Shown: positions 28,200 through 37,480 of the stretch, one piece after another
How the letters are laid out: every line of letters starts with the position of its first letter
Numbering within the stretch: position 1 is the stretch's first letter
Assembly (NCBI GenBank): GCA_016415585.1
Contig: CP066552.1
Span: 1,798,001 to 1,862,000 of the forward strand
Direction: 5' to 3'
DNA from: Pectobacterium carotovorum
Lineage (GTDB): Bacteria > Pseudomonadota > Gammaproteobacteria > Enterobacterales > Enterobacteriaceae
DNA: 64,000 nt
Translations under genes and position numbers: made by a program
Notes under the pieces: generated by a model
The model's input: the letters and a program-made list of their open reading frames with translations, nothing else
What the model was told of the DNA's origin: nothing
Databases searched by the model: none

Positions 28200-30212
28200 G
28201 TGAGCATGGACATGAGTGCTTTCTATCAAACGTTCTTTGATGAAGCAGATGAATTACTGGCAGATATGGAACAACACTTATTGTTGTTGGATCCGTCAGA
28301 ACCCGACACCGAGCAATTAAATGCGATTTTCCGTGCAGCCCACTCTATAAAAGGTGGAGCTGGCACATTTGGTTTTAAAGTATTACAGGAAACTACGCAC
28401 CTTTTAGAGAATTTACTCGATGGGGCAAGACGCGGCGAAATGCGCCTTAGCACTGATATCATCAACCTGTTTCTGGAAACAAAAGACATTATGCAGGATC
28501 AGTTGGACGCTTATAAAACCGCACAGGAACCCAATGCTGAAAGCTTTGAGTATATCTGTCAGGCCTTGCGCCAGCTTGCTCTGGAGTCTAAGGCCGATGG
28601 TGACGCAGCCCAGTCTGATGCGTCGGCTGCAACGCAGCACTCTGCTAGTCCAGCATCTAATGGTAAAGGTGAAATGCGTATTGCATTAACTGGCCTGAAG
28701 CCTCAGGAAATACCTCAGATGCTGGAAGAGCTTGGTAATCTGGGGACGGTTAAAGATCCGCACCAGACTGATACTAGCGTAGAAGTGACATTAGTTACGT
28801 CTGAAAGCGAAGACGATATTAGTGCGGTACTGTGTTTTGTTCTTGAGCCTGAGCAAATCAGCTTCAAGTCTGCCGTCGCTAGCCAACCTGCCGTCGCTGA
28901 AGTCGTAGAAACATTGGCTGTTGTTGAAGCACCGGCAGCCGTGATCGCGCCAGTGGCTTCGTCCGCCCCTGTTGTTACAAAACCGCAATCTGCACCGGAA
29001 AATGGAAAAAATAAAGCAAAAACCGGTGATACCAGTATTCGTGTAGCGGTTGAGAAAGTTGACCAGCTTATCAACCTCGTTGGTGAGTTAGTGATTACGC
29101 AGTCTATGCTGGCACAGCGCTCAAGCGAACTCGACCCTGTGGCACATGGCGACCTGCTTAACAGTATGGGGCAGTTGGAACGCAACGCCCGCGATCTGCA
29201 AGAATCGGTCATGTCCATCCGTATGATGCCGATGGAATATGTCTTCAGCCGTTTCCCTCGTTTGGTTCGTGACTTGGCTGCCAAATTGGATAAACAAGTT
29301 GAGCTAACGTTGATGGGGAGTTCGACTGAGCTGGATAAGAGTTTGATTGAACGTATTATCGATCCTCTGACGCATCTGGTGCGTAATAGCCTCGATCACG
29401 GTATCGAATCCCCAGATAAACGTGTTGCTGTAGGCAAGGCTGCTGTGGGTAATCTGACGCTTTCCGCAGAACATCAGGGCGGTAACATTTGTATTGAAGT
29501 TATCGACGATGGCGCAGGACTTAACCGCGAGAGAATTCTGGCTAAAGCCTTGTCTCAAGGATTGGCGGTGAGTGACGCGATGTCTGATGAAGAAGTGGGG
29601 ATGTTGATCTTTGCACCAGGTTTCTCTACCGCGGAGAAAGTCACGGACGTTTCTGGACGAGGCGTTGGTATGGATGTGGTGAAGCGGAATATTCAGGAAA
29701 TGGGCGGCCATGTTGAAATTCATTTTCAGGCTGGAAAAGGCACGACGATCAGAATACTGCTGCCATTAACGCTAGCCATCCTTGATGGCATGTCCGTTAA
29801 AGTTAACAAAGAAGTCTTTATTCTGCCGCTTAACGCCGTAATGGAATCTCTGCAACCGCAGTCGGAAGACTTGTATCCTCTAGCAGGTGGAGAGCGGGTG
29901 TTGCAAGTTCGTGGCGAATATTTACCTCTCGTTGAGTTGTTCCATATCTTTGATGTTGATGGTGCTAAAACGGATGCTACTCAGGGTATTGTTGTTATCC
30001 TGCAAAGTGCAGGTCGGCGCTATGCGTTGTTGGTCGATCAGTTGATCGGACAGCATCAGGTTGTCGTTAAAAACCTGGAGAGTAATTATCGCAAGGTACC
30101 AGGCGTTTCAGCCGCTACCATCCTTGGTGATGGCAGCGTTGCGCTGATTGTGGATGTTTCAGCGTTGCAAGCGCTTAATCGTGAAAAGCGTGTGGTTGAA
30201 ACTGCTGCTTAA
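28200..30212 (+). CDS. cheA: Chemotaxis histidine kinase CheA
   Basis: A 670-residue kinase that phosphorylates CheY and CheB. P1 carries His48 (FRAAHSIKGGAGTFGF); the P2 CheY/CheB-binding domain follows, then a long Ala/Val/Pro-rich linker (about 225-280), dimerisation P3, ATP-binding P4 (NSLDHGIE, DDGAGL, GRGVGMDV) and CheW-like P5. Translation begins at GTG 28200. Met98 (KDIMQDQ, codon at 28491) is exactly where E. coli starts its short form CheA-S, so a second product is likely. Confidence 0.97.
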   Translation: MSMDMSAFYQTFFDEADELLADMEQHLLLLDPSEPDTEQLNAIFRAAHSIKGGAGTFGFKVLQETTHLLENLLDGARRGEMRLSTDIINLFLETKDIMQDQLDAYKTAQEPNAESFEYICQALRQLALESKADGDAAQSDASAATQHSASPASNGKGEMRIALTGLKPQEIPQMLEELGNLGTVKDPHQTDTSVEVTLVTSESEDDISAVLCFVLEPEQISFKSAVASQPAVAEVVETLAVVEAPAAVIAPVASSAPVVTKPQSAPENGKNKAKTGDTSIRVAVEKVDQLINLVGELVITQSMLAQRSSELDPVAHGDLLNSMGQLERNARDLQESVMSIRMMPMEYVFSRFPRLVRDLAAKLDKQVELTLMGSSTELDKSLIERIIDPLTHLVRNSLDHGIESPDKRVAVGKAAVGNLTLSAEHQGGNICIEVIDDGAGLNRERILAKALSQGLAVSDAMSDEEVGMLIFAPGFSTAEKVTDVSGRGVGMDVVKRNIQEMGGHVEIHFQAGKGTTIRILLPLTLAILDGMSVKVNKEVFILPLNAVMESLQPQSEDLYPLAGGERVLQVRGEYLPLVELFHIFDVDGAKTDATQGIVVILQSAGRRYALLVDQLIGQHQVVVKNLESNYRKVPGVSAATILGDGSVALIVDVSALQALNREKRVVETAA

Positions 30213-30243
30213 TAAAACAGATCGTTAATAAAGGGTGGAAAAC

Positions 30244-30741
30244 ATGACTGGACTTGCAAGCGTCACGAAATTAACTGGCGAAACAGTAGGACAGGAATTC
30301 CTGATTTTTACGCTGGGTGACGAAGAGTACGGCGTTGATATCTTAAAAGTACAAGAAATTCGCGGTTATGACCAGGTAACGCGCATTGCCAACACACCTT
30401 CCTTCATTAAAGGTGTTACCAATCTACGCGGTGTTATTGTACCGATAGTTGACTTACGTGTTAAATTCGCCAAGCAGGATGTTGAGTACGATGATAACAC
30501 GGTTGTTATTGTTCTGAATCTTGGTCAGCGCGTTGTTGGCATTGTCGTGGATGGTGTTTCTGATGTGCTGTCATTGACTGCTGACCAAATTCGACCTGCG
30601 CCAGAATTTGCTGTAACGCTGTCAACGGAGTACCTGACTGGTTTGGGTTCTCTGGGTGAGAGAATGCTGATTCTGGTTGATATCGAAAAACTGTTGAGCA
30701 GCGAAGAAATGGCGCTGGTTGATAGCGTATTGAAAGTCTAA
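30244..30741 (+). CDS. cheW: Chemotaxis coupling protein CheW
   Basis: A 165-residue adaptor linking receptors to CheA. The family signatures [20 protein letters not shown] and [13 protein letters not shown] are present. The ATG at 30244 gives the usual N-terminus [10 protein letters not shown] and follows AAGGGTGG; a GTG three codons upstream is less likely. Confidence 0.97.
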   Translation: MTGLASVTKLTGETVGQEFLIFTLGDEEYGVDILKVQEIRGYDQVTRIANTPSFIKGVTNLRGVIVPIVDLRVKFAKQDVEYDDNTVVIVLNLGQRVVGIVVDGVSDVLSLTADQIRPAPEFAVTLSTEYLTGLGSLGERMLILVDIEKLLSSEEMALVDSVLKV

Positions 30742-30754
30742 TCCATGGCCTTCA

Positions 30755-30774
30755 GGGGCTACGAAAGTGGCCCC
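30755..30774 (+). other. Hairpin after cheW
   Basis: GGGGCTAC and GTGGCCCC close a GAAA tetraloop 14 bp after the cheW stop. With no U-run it is more likely an attenuator or mRNA stabiliser than a full terminator. Confidence 0.5.
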
Positions 30775-30816
30775 GAAAACCTTCCTTAGCCGTATCCTTG
30801 CCTGTTCAGAAATTCG

Positions 30817-30843
30817 TAAAGATATCCAAAATAATGCCGATAT
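30817..30843 (+). promoter_or_regulatory. Sigma-28 promoter of the mcp-cheRBYZ operon
   Basis: TAAAGATA, 11 nt, GCCGATAT; spacing and both elements fit FliA. It is 32 bp before the mcp start and would drive mcp and cheRBYZ separately from motAB-cheAW. Confidence 0.88.
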
Positions 30844-30875
30844 GATCGGTGGTTGGTCTACTCAAAAGGCGTTAT

Positions 30876-32561
30876 ATGTTTAACCGTATAAAAGTTGTCA
30901 CAGGTTTGATGCTTGTACTGGTGTTGTTTGGGGCTCTTCAGCTTATTTCTGGTGGTTTATTCTTTAGTGCATTAAAAAATGATAAGGATATCTTCAGTTC
31001 AACGCAGGTGATTAACCAGAAGCGTTCAGAGCTCGATTCTGCATGGTCATATTTATTACAGACTCGCAATACACTTAACCGCGCGGGCACGCGTTTTGCA
31101 CTAGATGTAAGTGGTACGGGAGCTGGTGTGGGTGGGAAAGAGCTTTTGGCTTCGGCACAAAAGCAACTGTCCGTAGCAAACGATTTTTTCTCCCGCTATG
31201 AAAAAGTGCCACAAGACGCTCGTCAGGATGAAAGTATCGCTCGGGGAGTAAAAGAGAATTATGTTGCTCTGAATGGCGCGTTAACCGAGTTAATTCAGTA
31301 CCTGAATGCTGGGGAATTTAAAAAATTTATTGAGCAACCGACACAGCGTTTTCAGGACAACTTTGAAAAAGCGTATTATGCCTATAAAGCCGAAAGCGAT
31401 AAACTTTATCAGGCTGGCATAGCTAAAAATGATGAGGCTTACGACTCGGCGCTTTGGATTCTTGGTTTCATTATTGTACTGGTTTTTGCGTTAGCCCTGA
31501 TCTCATGGATTGGTATTCAACAGCTATTAATAAGGCCGCTAAATAATATTGTTGAACACATTCGCCATATTGCGAAAGGTGATTTGACAAAAACGACTCA
31601 CTTTCACAGCAGCAATGAAATGGGGATTCTGGCTGACAGTATCCGCCATATGCAAAGTGAGTTTGTTTCAACGGTTAGTGCGGTTCGCCAAGGTGCTGAT
31701 GCTATCTATACGGGAGCAACAGAAATTAGTGCTGGAAATAATGATCTTTCTTCCCGCACTGAGCAGCAGGCTGCCTCACTAGAAGAAACAGCCGCAAGTA
31801 TGGAGCAGCTGACTGCAACAGTTAAGCAGAATGCGGAAAATGCGCGTCAGGCCAGTCAGTTAGCACTGAGTGCTTCAGAGACGGCGCAGAAGGGCGGCAA
31901 GGTCGTCGATAATGTCGTCAAAACCATGCACAATATTGCTGGAAGTTCTCAAAAAATTGCCGATATTACTAGTGTGATTGATGGTATTGCTTTCCAAACC
32001 AATATTCTTGCGCTGAATGCAGCGGTTGAAGCAGCCAGAGCAGGAGAGCAAGGGCGTGGGTTTGCGGTTGTTGCAGGCGAAGTTCGCAATCTGGCACAGC
32101 GTAGCGCTCAGGCTGCGAAAGAAATTAAAAGTCTGATTGAAGATTCTGTCAGCCGGGTTGATGAAGGCTCTGTACTCGTTGAAAGTGCGGGGGAGACGAT
32201 GGGGGAAATCGTCAGTGCCGTCACTCGTGTAACGGATATCATGGGCGAAATTGCCTCAGCTTCCGATGAGCAAAGTAAGGGTATCGATCAGGTTGGTCAG
32301 GCTGTGACTGAAATGGATCGTGTAACGCAACAAAACGCCTCTTTGGTTGAAGAGTCTGCCGCTGCTGCGGTTGCTCTGGAAGAGCAAGTTAAAGTGTTAA
32401 ATCAAGCGGTTGCTGTATTCCGTCTGTCTAGTGATGCTGATTCGTTTAGAAGGGCGGCGCCAGTGACGACGGGTCAAAAGCCTGTATTGCTGGCACCATC
32501 AGCAAATGGCGGTAAGAAAGCTAAGGAAGGTTCATCCAATGATAATTGGGAAACCTTCTGA
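30876..32561 (+). CDS. Methyl-accepting chemotaxis protein (Tar/Tsr type)
   Basis: A 561-residue receptor in the position of tar in E. coli. TM1 is at about 8-30, the periplasmic four-helix bundle at about 35-190 includes [13 protein letters not shown] with the ligand-region Arg, TM2 is at about 192-215, then HAMP, methylation helices and the tip [20 protein letters not shown]. It ends NWETF. The start at 30876 gives a standard short cytoplasmic N-terminus ([13 protein letters not shown]). Whether it senses serine, aspartate or something else cannot be said with confidence. Only one receptor gene lies here, against tar and tap in E. coli. Confidence 0.94.
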   Translation: MFNRIKVVTGLMLVLVLFGALQLISGGLFFSALKNDKDIFSSTQVINQKRSELDSAWSYLLQTRNTLNRAGTRFALDVSGTGAGVGGKELLASAQKQLSVANDFFSRYEKVPQDARQDESIARGVKENYVALNGALTELIQYLNAGEFKKFIEQPTQRFQDNFEKAYYAYKAESDKLYQAGIAKNDEAYDSALWILGFIIVLVFALALISWIGIQQLLIRPLNNIVEHIRHIAKGDLTKTTHFHSSNEMGILADSIRHMQSEFVSTVSAVRQGADAIYTGATEISAGNNDLSSRTEQQAASLEETAASMEQLTATVKQNAENARQASQLALSASETAQKGGKVVDNVVKTMHNIAGSSQKIADITSVIDGIAFQTNILALNAAVEAARAGEQGRGFAVVAGEVRNLAQRSAQAAKEIKSLIEDSVSRVDEGSVLVESAGETMGEIVSAVTRVTDIMGEIASASDEQSKGIDQVGQAVTEMDRVTQQNASLVEESAAAAVALEEQVKVLNQAVAVFRLSSDADSFRRAAPVTTGQKPVLLAPSANGGKKAKEGSSNDNWETF

Positions 32562-33075
32562 TAAAAACCGCCGTATAGGCTATAAATAACCAAGCTGTAG
32601 GGCGCGTTACTGAGCCAATCCCCAGCCGCTTATGTATAAGGTGGCTGGGCGATTGTTTGCTCGCCATAATTTAAAAATGAACATGCGAGTAATTTGTCAC
32701 TGAGTGTCTGGGGGTTATAAGCGATATAGCACTTGGTGCTTTGAAGCAGGGTAATTCATGGTATTGTTCAATCTGTAACTTATGTTACGGGTATGATGGG
32801 TGAGATTGACTTTGGTATTAATGCCAAAGAATAAAGCAGGTAGCACAGCTGTGATGAGAGGGACAACACCACCCGGCAGCATGTGTCTTTGGTAGAACTC
32901 CCGCTGATAAGTGAGCCAGCTTTCAGAACTTACGGGCGATATTACCAATACAGTGTCAGTTTTAATCGTGAATCGATGAACAATTGACGAATGACAATAA
33001 AACCTGCGTTAGCTGTGAAGGAAAGTTCAGATTGAAAAAAACTATAGCAAAAAAACAATATTCGAGCGGTTTGAT
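32562..33075. other. 514-bp gap between mcp and cheR
   Basis: It contains a hairpin just after mcp (CCCAGCC at 32621 pairing with GGCTGGG at 32643, inner stem TTAT/ATAA) and a 20-bp near-perfect palindrome CTTTGGTATTAATGCCAAAG at 32810-32829. No convincing frame exists; a 77-codon minus-strand frame lacks a ribosome-binding site. It occupies the place of tap in E. coli, but I see no receptor sequence left. Confidence 0.5.
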
Positions 33076-33948
33076 ATGAAAAGTACACCATCGCAAAATC
33101 GCCCTGAATCTGCTTCTATTCTGACGCAGATGGTTGACAGGTTGCCATTGTCGGACACTCACTTCCGGCGAATCAGCCAATTAATATATCAGCGTGCTGG
33201 CATTGTCTTGGCCGATCATAAACGTGAAATGGTTTATAACCGTTTGGTTAGACGCCTCCGTTTACTTGGAATCAATGATTTCGGGCAGTATTTAGCGCTA
33301 CTTGAGTCAGACCCTAATAGCGCGGAATGGCAAGCTTTTGTTAATGCGTTAACGACTAACCTAACGGCGTTTTTCCGTGAAGCCCACCATTTTCCTATAT
33401 TGGCTGAGCATGCCAGAAAGCGTCCTAATGGTTATACTATCTGGAGTACGGCGGCTTCTACGGGGGAAGAACCTTACTCATTGGCGATGACGCTTGCTGA
33501 GGTTCTTGGCAATAAAGCGAGTGGATGTCAGGTGTGGGCCAGTGATATTGATACCCAAGTGTTAGAAAAGGCAACGACTGGCATCTATCGCCAGGAAGAG
33601 TTGCGTTCTCTTTCTCCACAACAGCTACAGCGGTTTTTTTTACGCGGTACCGGCCCGCATAGCGGTTTAGTTCGTGTTCGCCCCGAGCTGGCGTCTATGG
33701 TGCATTTCCAACAACTAAATCTGCTTGCACCCGACTGGTCGGTTCCCGCGCCATTCGATGCTATTTTTTGTCGCAATGTAATGATTTATTTCGATAAAGA
33801 AACTCAAGAGCGTATTCTTCGTCGATTTGTCCCGATGCTTAAACCGGGTGGGTTGTTATTTGCTGGGCATTCAGAGAATTTCAGCCAGATCAGCCGCGAA
33901 TTCTATTTGCGTGGGCAAACTGTATATGGGCTGGCTAAGGAAAGATAA
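33076..33948 (+). CDS. cheR: Chemoreceptor methyltransferase CheR
   Basis: A 290-residue SAM-dependent methyltransferase acting on receptor glutamates. The N-terminal helical domain ([20 protein letters not shown]) is followed by the catalytic domain with the SAM-binding loop [17 protein letters not shown] and [10 protein letters not shown] beta-subdomain for NWETF docking is included. Its stop overlaps the cheB ATG by one base. Confidence 0.97.
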   Translation: MKSTPSQNRPESASILTQMVDRLPLSDTHFRRISQLIYQRAGIVLADHKREMVYNRLVRRLRLLGINDFGQYLALLESDPNSAEWQAFVNALTTNLTAFFREAHHFPILAEHARKRPNGYTIWSTAASTGEEPYSLAMTLAEVLGNKASGCQVWASDIDTQVLEKATTGIYRQEELRSLSPQQLQRFFLRGTGPHSGLVRVRPELASMVHFQQLNLLAPDWSVPAPFDAIFCRNVMIYFDKETQERILRRFVPMLKPGGLLFAGHSENFSQISREFYLRGQTVYGLAKER

Positions 33949-35000
33949 TGAGCAAGATAAGAGTATTATGCGTTGATGATTCTGCCTTAATGCGTCAGAT
34001 CATGACTGAAATAATTAATAGTCATCCTGATATGGAAGTTGTCGCGACCGCGCCAGATCCGTTAGTTGCTCGTGATTTAATTAAAAAGTTCAATCCCCAG
34101 GTATTAACGCTGGACGTTGAAATGCCGCGAATGGATGGGCTGGATTTTCTTGAAAAGCTTATGCGTTTGCGCCCGATGCCTGTTGTCATGGTGTCGTCGC
34201 TAACGGGAAAAGGTTCAGAAATTACGCTTCGCGCTTTGGAACTCGGTGCGATTGATTTCGTCACCAAACCGCAGTTAGGTATCCGCGAGGGAATGCTTGC
34301 CTACAGTGAACTGATTGCGGAAAAAATTCGCATGGCAGCGAAGGCACGCCTGCCGCAACGTAGTGCAGCGGCAGAGCCGACAAAAATTATTCAGCATATG
34401 CCATTGCTCAGTAGTGAGAAATTGATCGCGATTGGGGCATCGACGGGAGGAACGGAAGCGATACGGCATGTATTACAGCCCCTGCCGCCGACAAGCCCTG
34501 CGTTATTAATTACACAACATATGCCACCGGGCTTTACAAAGTCTTTCGCCGAGCGTTTGAACAAGTTATGTCAGATTACGGTGAAAGAAGCAGAGGACGG
34601 GGAACGTGTCCTTCCTGGGCATGCATATATAGCGCCGGGGGCTCGTCATCTTGAACTAGCCCGTAGTGGGGCAAACTATCAAGTACGTTTAAATGATGGA
34701 CCGCCAGTTAATCGGCATCGTCCATCAGTTGATGTGTTATTCCGTTCGGTTGCACAATACGCTGGGCGAAATGCCGTAGGCGTAATCCTTACGGGAATGG
34801 GAAATGACGGGGCAGCTGGCATGTTGGAACTCCATCAGGCTGGTGCTTATACTCTGGCTCAAAATGAAGCAAGTTGTGTGGTTTTCGGGATGCCACGTGA
34901 AGCAATAGCGATGGGTGGCGTCGATGAAGTGGTGGATTTGCACCAGGTGAGCCAGCGAATGTTGGCACAAATCTCTGCCGGACAGGCATTACGTATATAA
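33948..35000 (+). CDS. cheB: Chemoreceptor methylesterase/deamidase CheB
   Basis: A 350-residue protein with a receiver domain (Asp56 in [12 protein letters not shown]) and a C-terminal esterase domain whose catalytic triad is visible as Ser165 (GASTGG), His191 (TQHMPPGF) and Asp287 (GMGNDGAAG). It removes receptor methyl groups for adaptation. Confidence 0.97.
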   Translation: MSKIRVLCVDDSALMRQIMTEIINSHPDMEVVATAPDPLVARDLIKKFNPQVLTLDVEMPRMDGLDFLEKLMRLRPMPVVMVSSLTGKGSEITLRALELGAIDFVTKPQLGIREGMLAYSELIAEKIRMAAKARLPQRSAAAEPTKIIQHMPLLSSEKLIAIGASTGGTEAIRHVLQPLPPTSPALLITQHMPPGFTKSFAERLNKLCQITVKEAEDGERVLPGHAYIAPGARHLELARSGANYQVRLNDGPPVNRHRPSVDVLFRSVAQYAGRNAVGVILTGMGNDGAAGMLELHQAGAYTLAQNEASCVVFGMPREAIAMGGVDEVVDLHQVSQRMLAQISAGQALRI

Positions 35001-35014
35001 GCAGCTCTCGGTGA

Positions 35015-35428
<414 letters not shown>

Positions 35429-35437
35429 GGGGATCTT

Positions 35438-36082
35438 ATGACGCCACATATGCCGTCCGTGAACGACACTGCTTCAGCAACTGAGATCATTTCGCGTATC
35501 GGTCAATTGACCCGTATGCTGCGCGACAGTTTGAAAGAGTTGGGTCTGGATAATGCGATAGCAGAAGCAGCAGAGGCTATTCCTGATGCCCGCGATCGTC
35601 TTGACTATGTTGTCCAAATGACTGCGCAAGCGGCGGAGCGTGCTCTGAGCTGCGTAGAAGCTGCACAGCCACGTCAGAACCAACTAGAAGCTGATGCTAA
35701 ATCTCTGAAAGTTCGTTGGGATGAATGGTTTGAAAACCCAATCGAATTGGCTGATGCACGTGAATTAGTGACGGATACGCGTAGCTATCTTGAAGACGTA
35801 CCACAGCATACCTCATTTACCAACGCCCAACTGTTGGAAATTATGATGGCGCAAGATTTCCAGGATCTTACCGGTCAGGTAATCAAGCGTATGATGGACG
35901 TTGTTCAGGAAATTGAAAAACAACTGCTGATGGTGTTGCTGGAAAATATTCCAGAAAAACCAGATGCATCTAAGCGTGCAAATGATGGTCTTCTGAATGG
36001 ACCTCAATTGGATAAAGGTGCAGCAGGTATCGTCGCTAACCAGGATCAAGTTGATGACCTTCTGGATAGCCTTGGCTTCTAA
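35438..36082 (+). CDS. cheZ: CheY phosphatase CheZ
   Basis: A 214-residue helical phosphatase. The active-site segment [20 protein letters not shown] and the C-terminal CheY-docking peptide ([13 protein letters not shown]) after a flexible linker are characteristic. It is the last gene of the mcp-cheRBYZ unit. Confidence 0.97.
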   Translation: MTPHMPSVNDTASATEIISRIGQLTRMLRDSLKELGLDNAIAEAAEAIPDARDRLDYVVQMTAQAAERALSCVEAAQPRQNQLEADAKSLKVRWDEWFENPIELADARELVTDTRSYLEDVPQHTSFTNAQLLEIMMAQDFQDLTGQVIKRMMDVVQEIEKQLLMVLLENIPEKPDASKRANDGLLNGPQLDKGAAGIVANQDQVDDLLDSLGF

Positions 36083-36092
36083 TAAACCTTAC

Positions 36093-36123
36093 TTCAAAAA
36101 AAGGCGCTATCATCTTTTTTGAA
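36093..36123 (+). terminator. Weak terminator after cheZ
   Basis: TTCAAAAAA and TTTTTTGAA form an A/U-rich stem around GGCGCTATCATC, 10 bp after cheZ. The U-run is part of the stem, so efficiency is uncertain. Confidence 0.45.
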
Positions 36124-36148
36124 AAAGGCTACGAACACTATCGCTCAT

Positions 36149-36183
36149 GCTATTTATGGCTAGATATTATGGCCATAAATAGC
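36149..36183. promoter_or_regulatory. Perfect inverted repeat upstream of flhB, possible FlhDC box
   Basis: GCTATTTATGGC, 11 nt, GCCATAAATAGC: two perfect 12-bp arms, 146 bp before flhB. Each arm contains the ATAAATAGC motif of FlhDC half-sites and the spacer is in the expected range, but the arms face the opposite way to the published consensus order. It could also fold as an RNA hairpin. Confidence 0.5.
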
Positions 36184-36328
36184 TAAATTCGGTTTTTCCC
36201 ACCCTTTTGTCCTTACTATGCGTTAAAGAAGCGTTGGTTTTTCTCGTTGTTCCAGCCATAAAACTTTCCCGTATTTGTCATGCTAGGCAGCAAATTCCTA
36301 TCCTAAAAGCTGTAACAGGAACGCCAAC

Positions 36329-37480
36329 GTGGCTGAAGATAGCGATCTAGAAAAAACAGAAGCCCCCACTCCCCAAAAGGAGGAAAAGGCGCGAGAAGAA
36401 GGCCAGATTCCGCGATCTCGAGAGTTGACTTCTGTTCTGATGATGGTCGCAGGATTGGCTATTTTGTGGGCAGGTGGCGATGCCATGTCTGGCCGATTGG
36501 CCAGGATTGTCTCGCAGTCGCTAAATTTTGATTACGCGACGATTGGCGATGATACTCAGATGCTACGTCATGTTGGTTCACTACTGCGTCAGGCAGCATC
36601 TGCGCTGGTGCCGATTATGCTTGGAGCTGTATTGGTTGCGCTGTCTGCGCCGATGCTGTTGGGCGGAGTATTATTTAGTACCAAATCATTAAAGGTTGAT
36701 TTTAAAAAGTTAGATCCTATTTCTGGGTTGAAACGGTTATTTTCCGCCCAATCACTGGCTGAACTCTTCAAGGCAATATTGAAATCAGTCATGGTCGGGA
36801 TTATTAGTGCTTTGTTCTTGATTCATAACTGGCCGAAGATATTGCATCTGGTATCCGAAGCGCCGATTGCGGCGATGGGGGATGCGCTGGAACTCGCTGT
36901 GATGTGTGGTTTCCTTATCATTATGGGACTCATTCCCATGGTCGCTTTTGATGTATTTTGGCAAGTTTGGAGTCATATTAAAAAATTACGGATGACGAAG
37001 CAGGAAATTCGTGATGAGCATAAACAGAGCGAAGGTGACCCCCACGTTAAAGGCCGTATTCGTCAGCAACAAAGAGCAATGGCTCAACGTAGGATGATGG
37101 CTGATGTCCCCAAGGCTGATGTTATCGTCACTAACCCGACGCATTATGCGGTAGCATTACGCTATGATGAGAAGAAGATGAATGCGCCAAAAGTGTTGGC
37201 TAAAGGGGCTGGCGACACCGCCTTACGCATCCGTGAATTGGGGACAGAACATCGCGTCCCTATTTTAGAAGCACCACCATTGGCTCGAGCACTATTTCGT
37301 CATTCAGAGGTCGGGCAGCACATTCCGGCCACGCTGTATGCTGCCGTTGCAGAAGTCTTAGCCTGGGTTTATCAACTGAAACGCTGGAAGCGGGAAGGTG
37401 GATTAATTCCTAGAAAACCGAAACATTTGCCAGTGCCGGATGCACTGGATTTTGCTAAAGAGAATACTACTGATGGCTAA
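36329..37480 (+). CDS. flhB: Flagellar export switch protein FlhB
   Basis: A 383-residue export-gate component with four membrane helices and a cytoplasmic autocleavage domain; the cleavage motif NPTH is at 269-272, where self-cleavage switches export from rod/hook to filament substrates. The start is a GTG at 36329 with MAEDSDLEKTEAPTP matching the family. It overlaps flhA by 8 bp. Confidence 0.96.
   Translation: MAEDSDLEKTEAPTPQKEEKAREEGQIPRSRELTSVLMMVAGLAILWAGGDAMSGRLARIVSQSLNFDYATIGDDTQMLRHVGSLLRQAASALVPIMLGAVLVALSAPMLLGGVLFSTKSLKVDFKKLDPISGLKRLFSAQSLAELFKAILKSVMVGIISALFLIHNWPKILHLVSEAPIAAMGDALELAVMCGFLIIMGLIPMVAFDVFWQVWSHIKKLRMTKQEIRDEHKQSEGDPHVKGRIRQQQRAMAQRRMMADVPKADVIVTNPTHYAVALRYDEKKMNAPKVLAKGAGDTALRIRELGTEHRVPILEAPPLARALFRHSEVGQHIPATLYAAVAEVLAWVYQLKRWKREGGLIPRKPKHLPVPDALDFAKENTTDG

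Noticed and set aside
28715..29284. Long open frame antisense to cheA (189 codons)
   Set aside because: Ser/Thr/Arg-rich shadow of the cheA coding frame with no ribosome-binding site; the sense gene is certain.
32715..32948. 77-codon minus-strand frame between mcp and cheR
   Set aside because: No ribosome-binding site or recognisable domain; kept only as part of the gap description.
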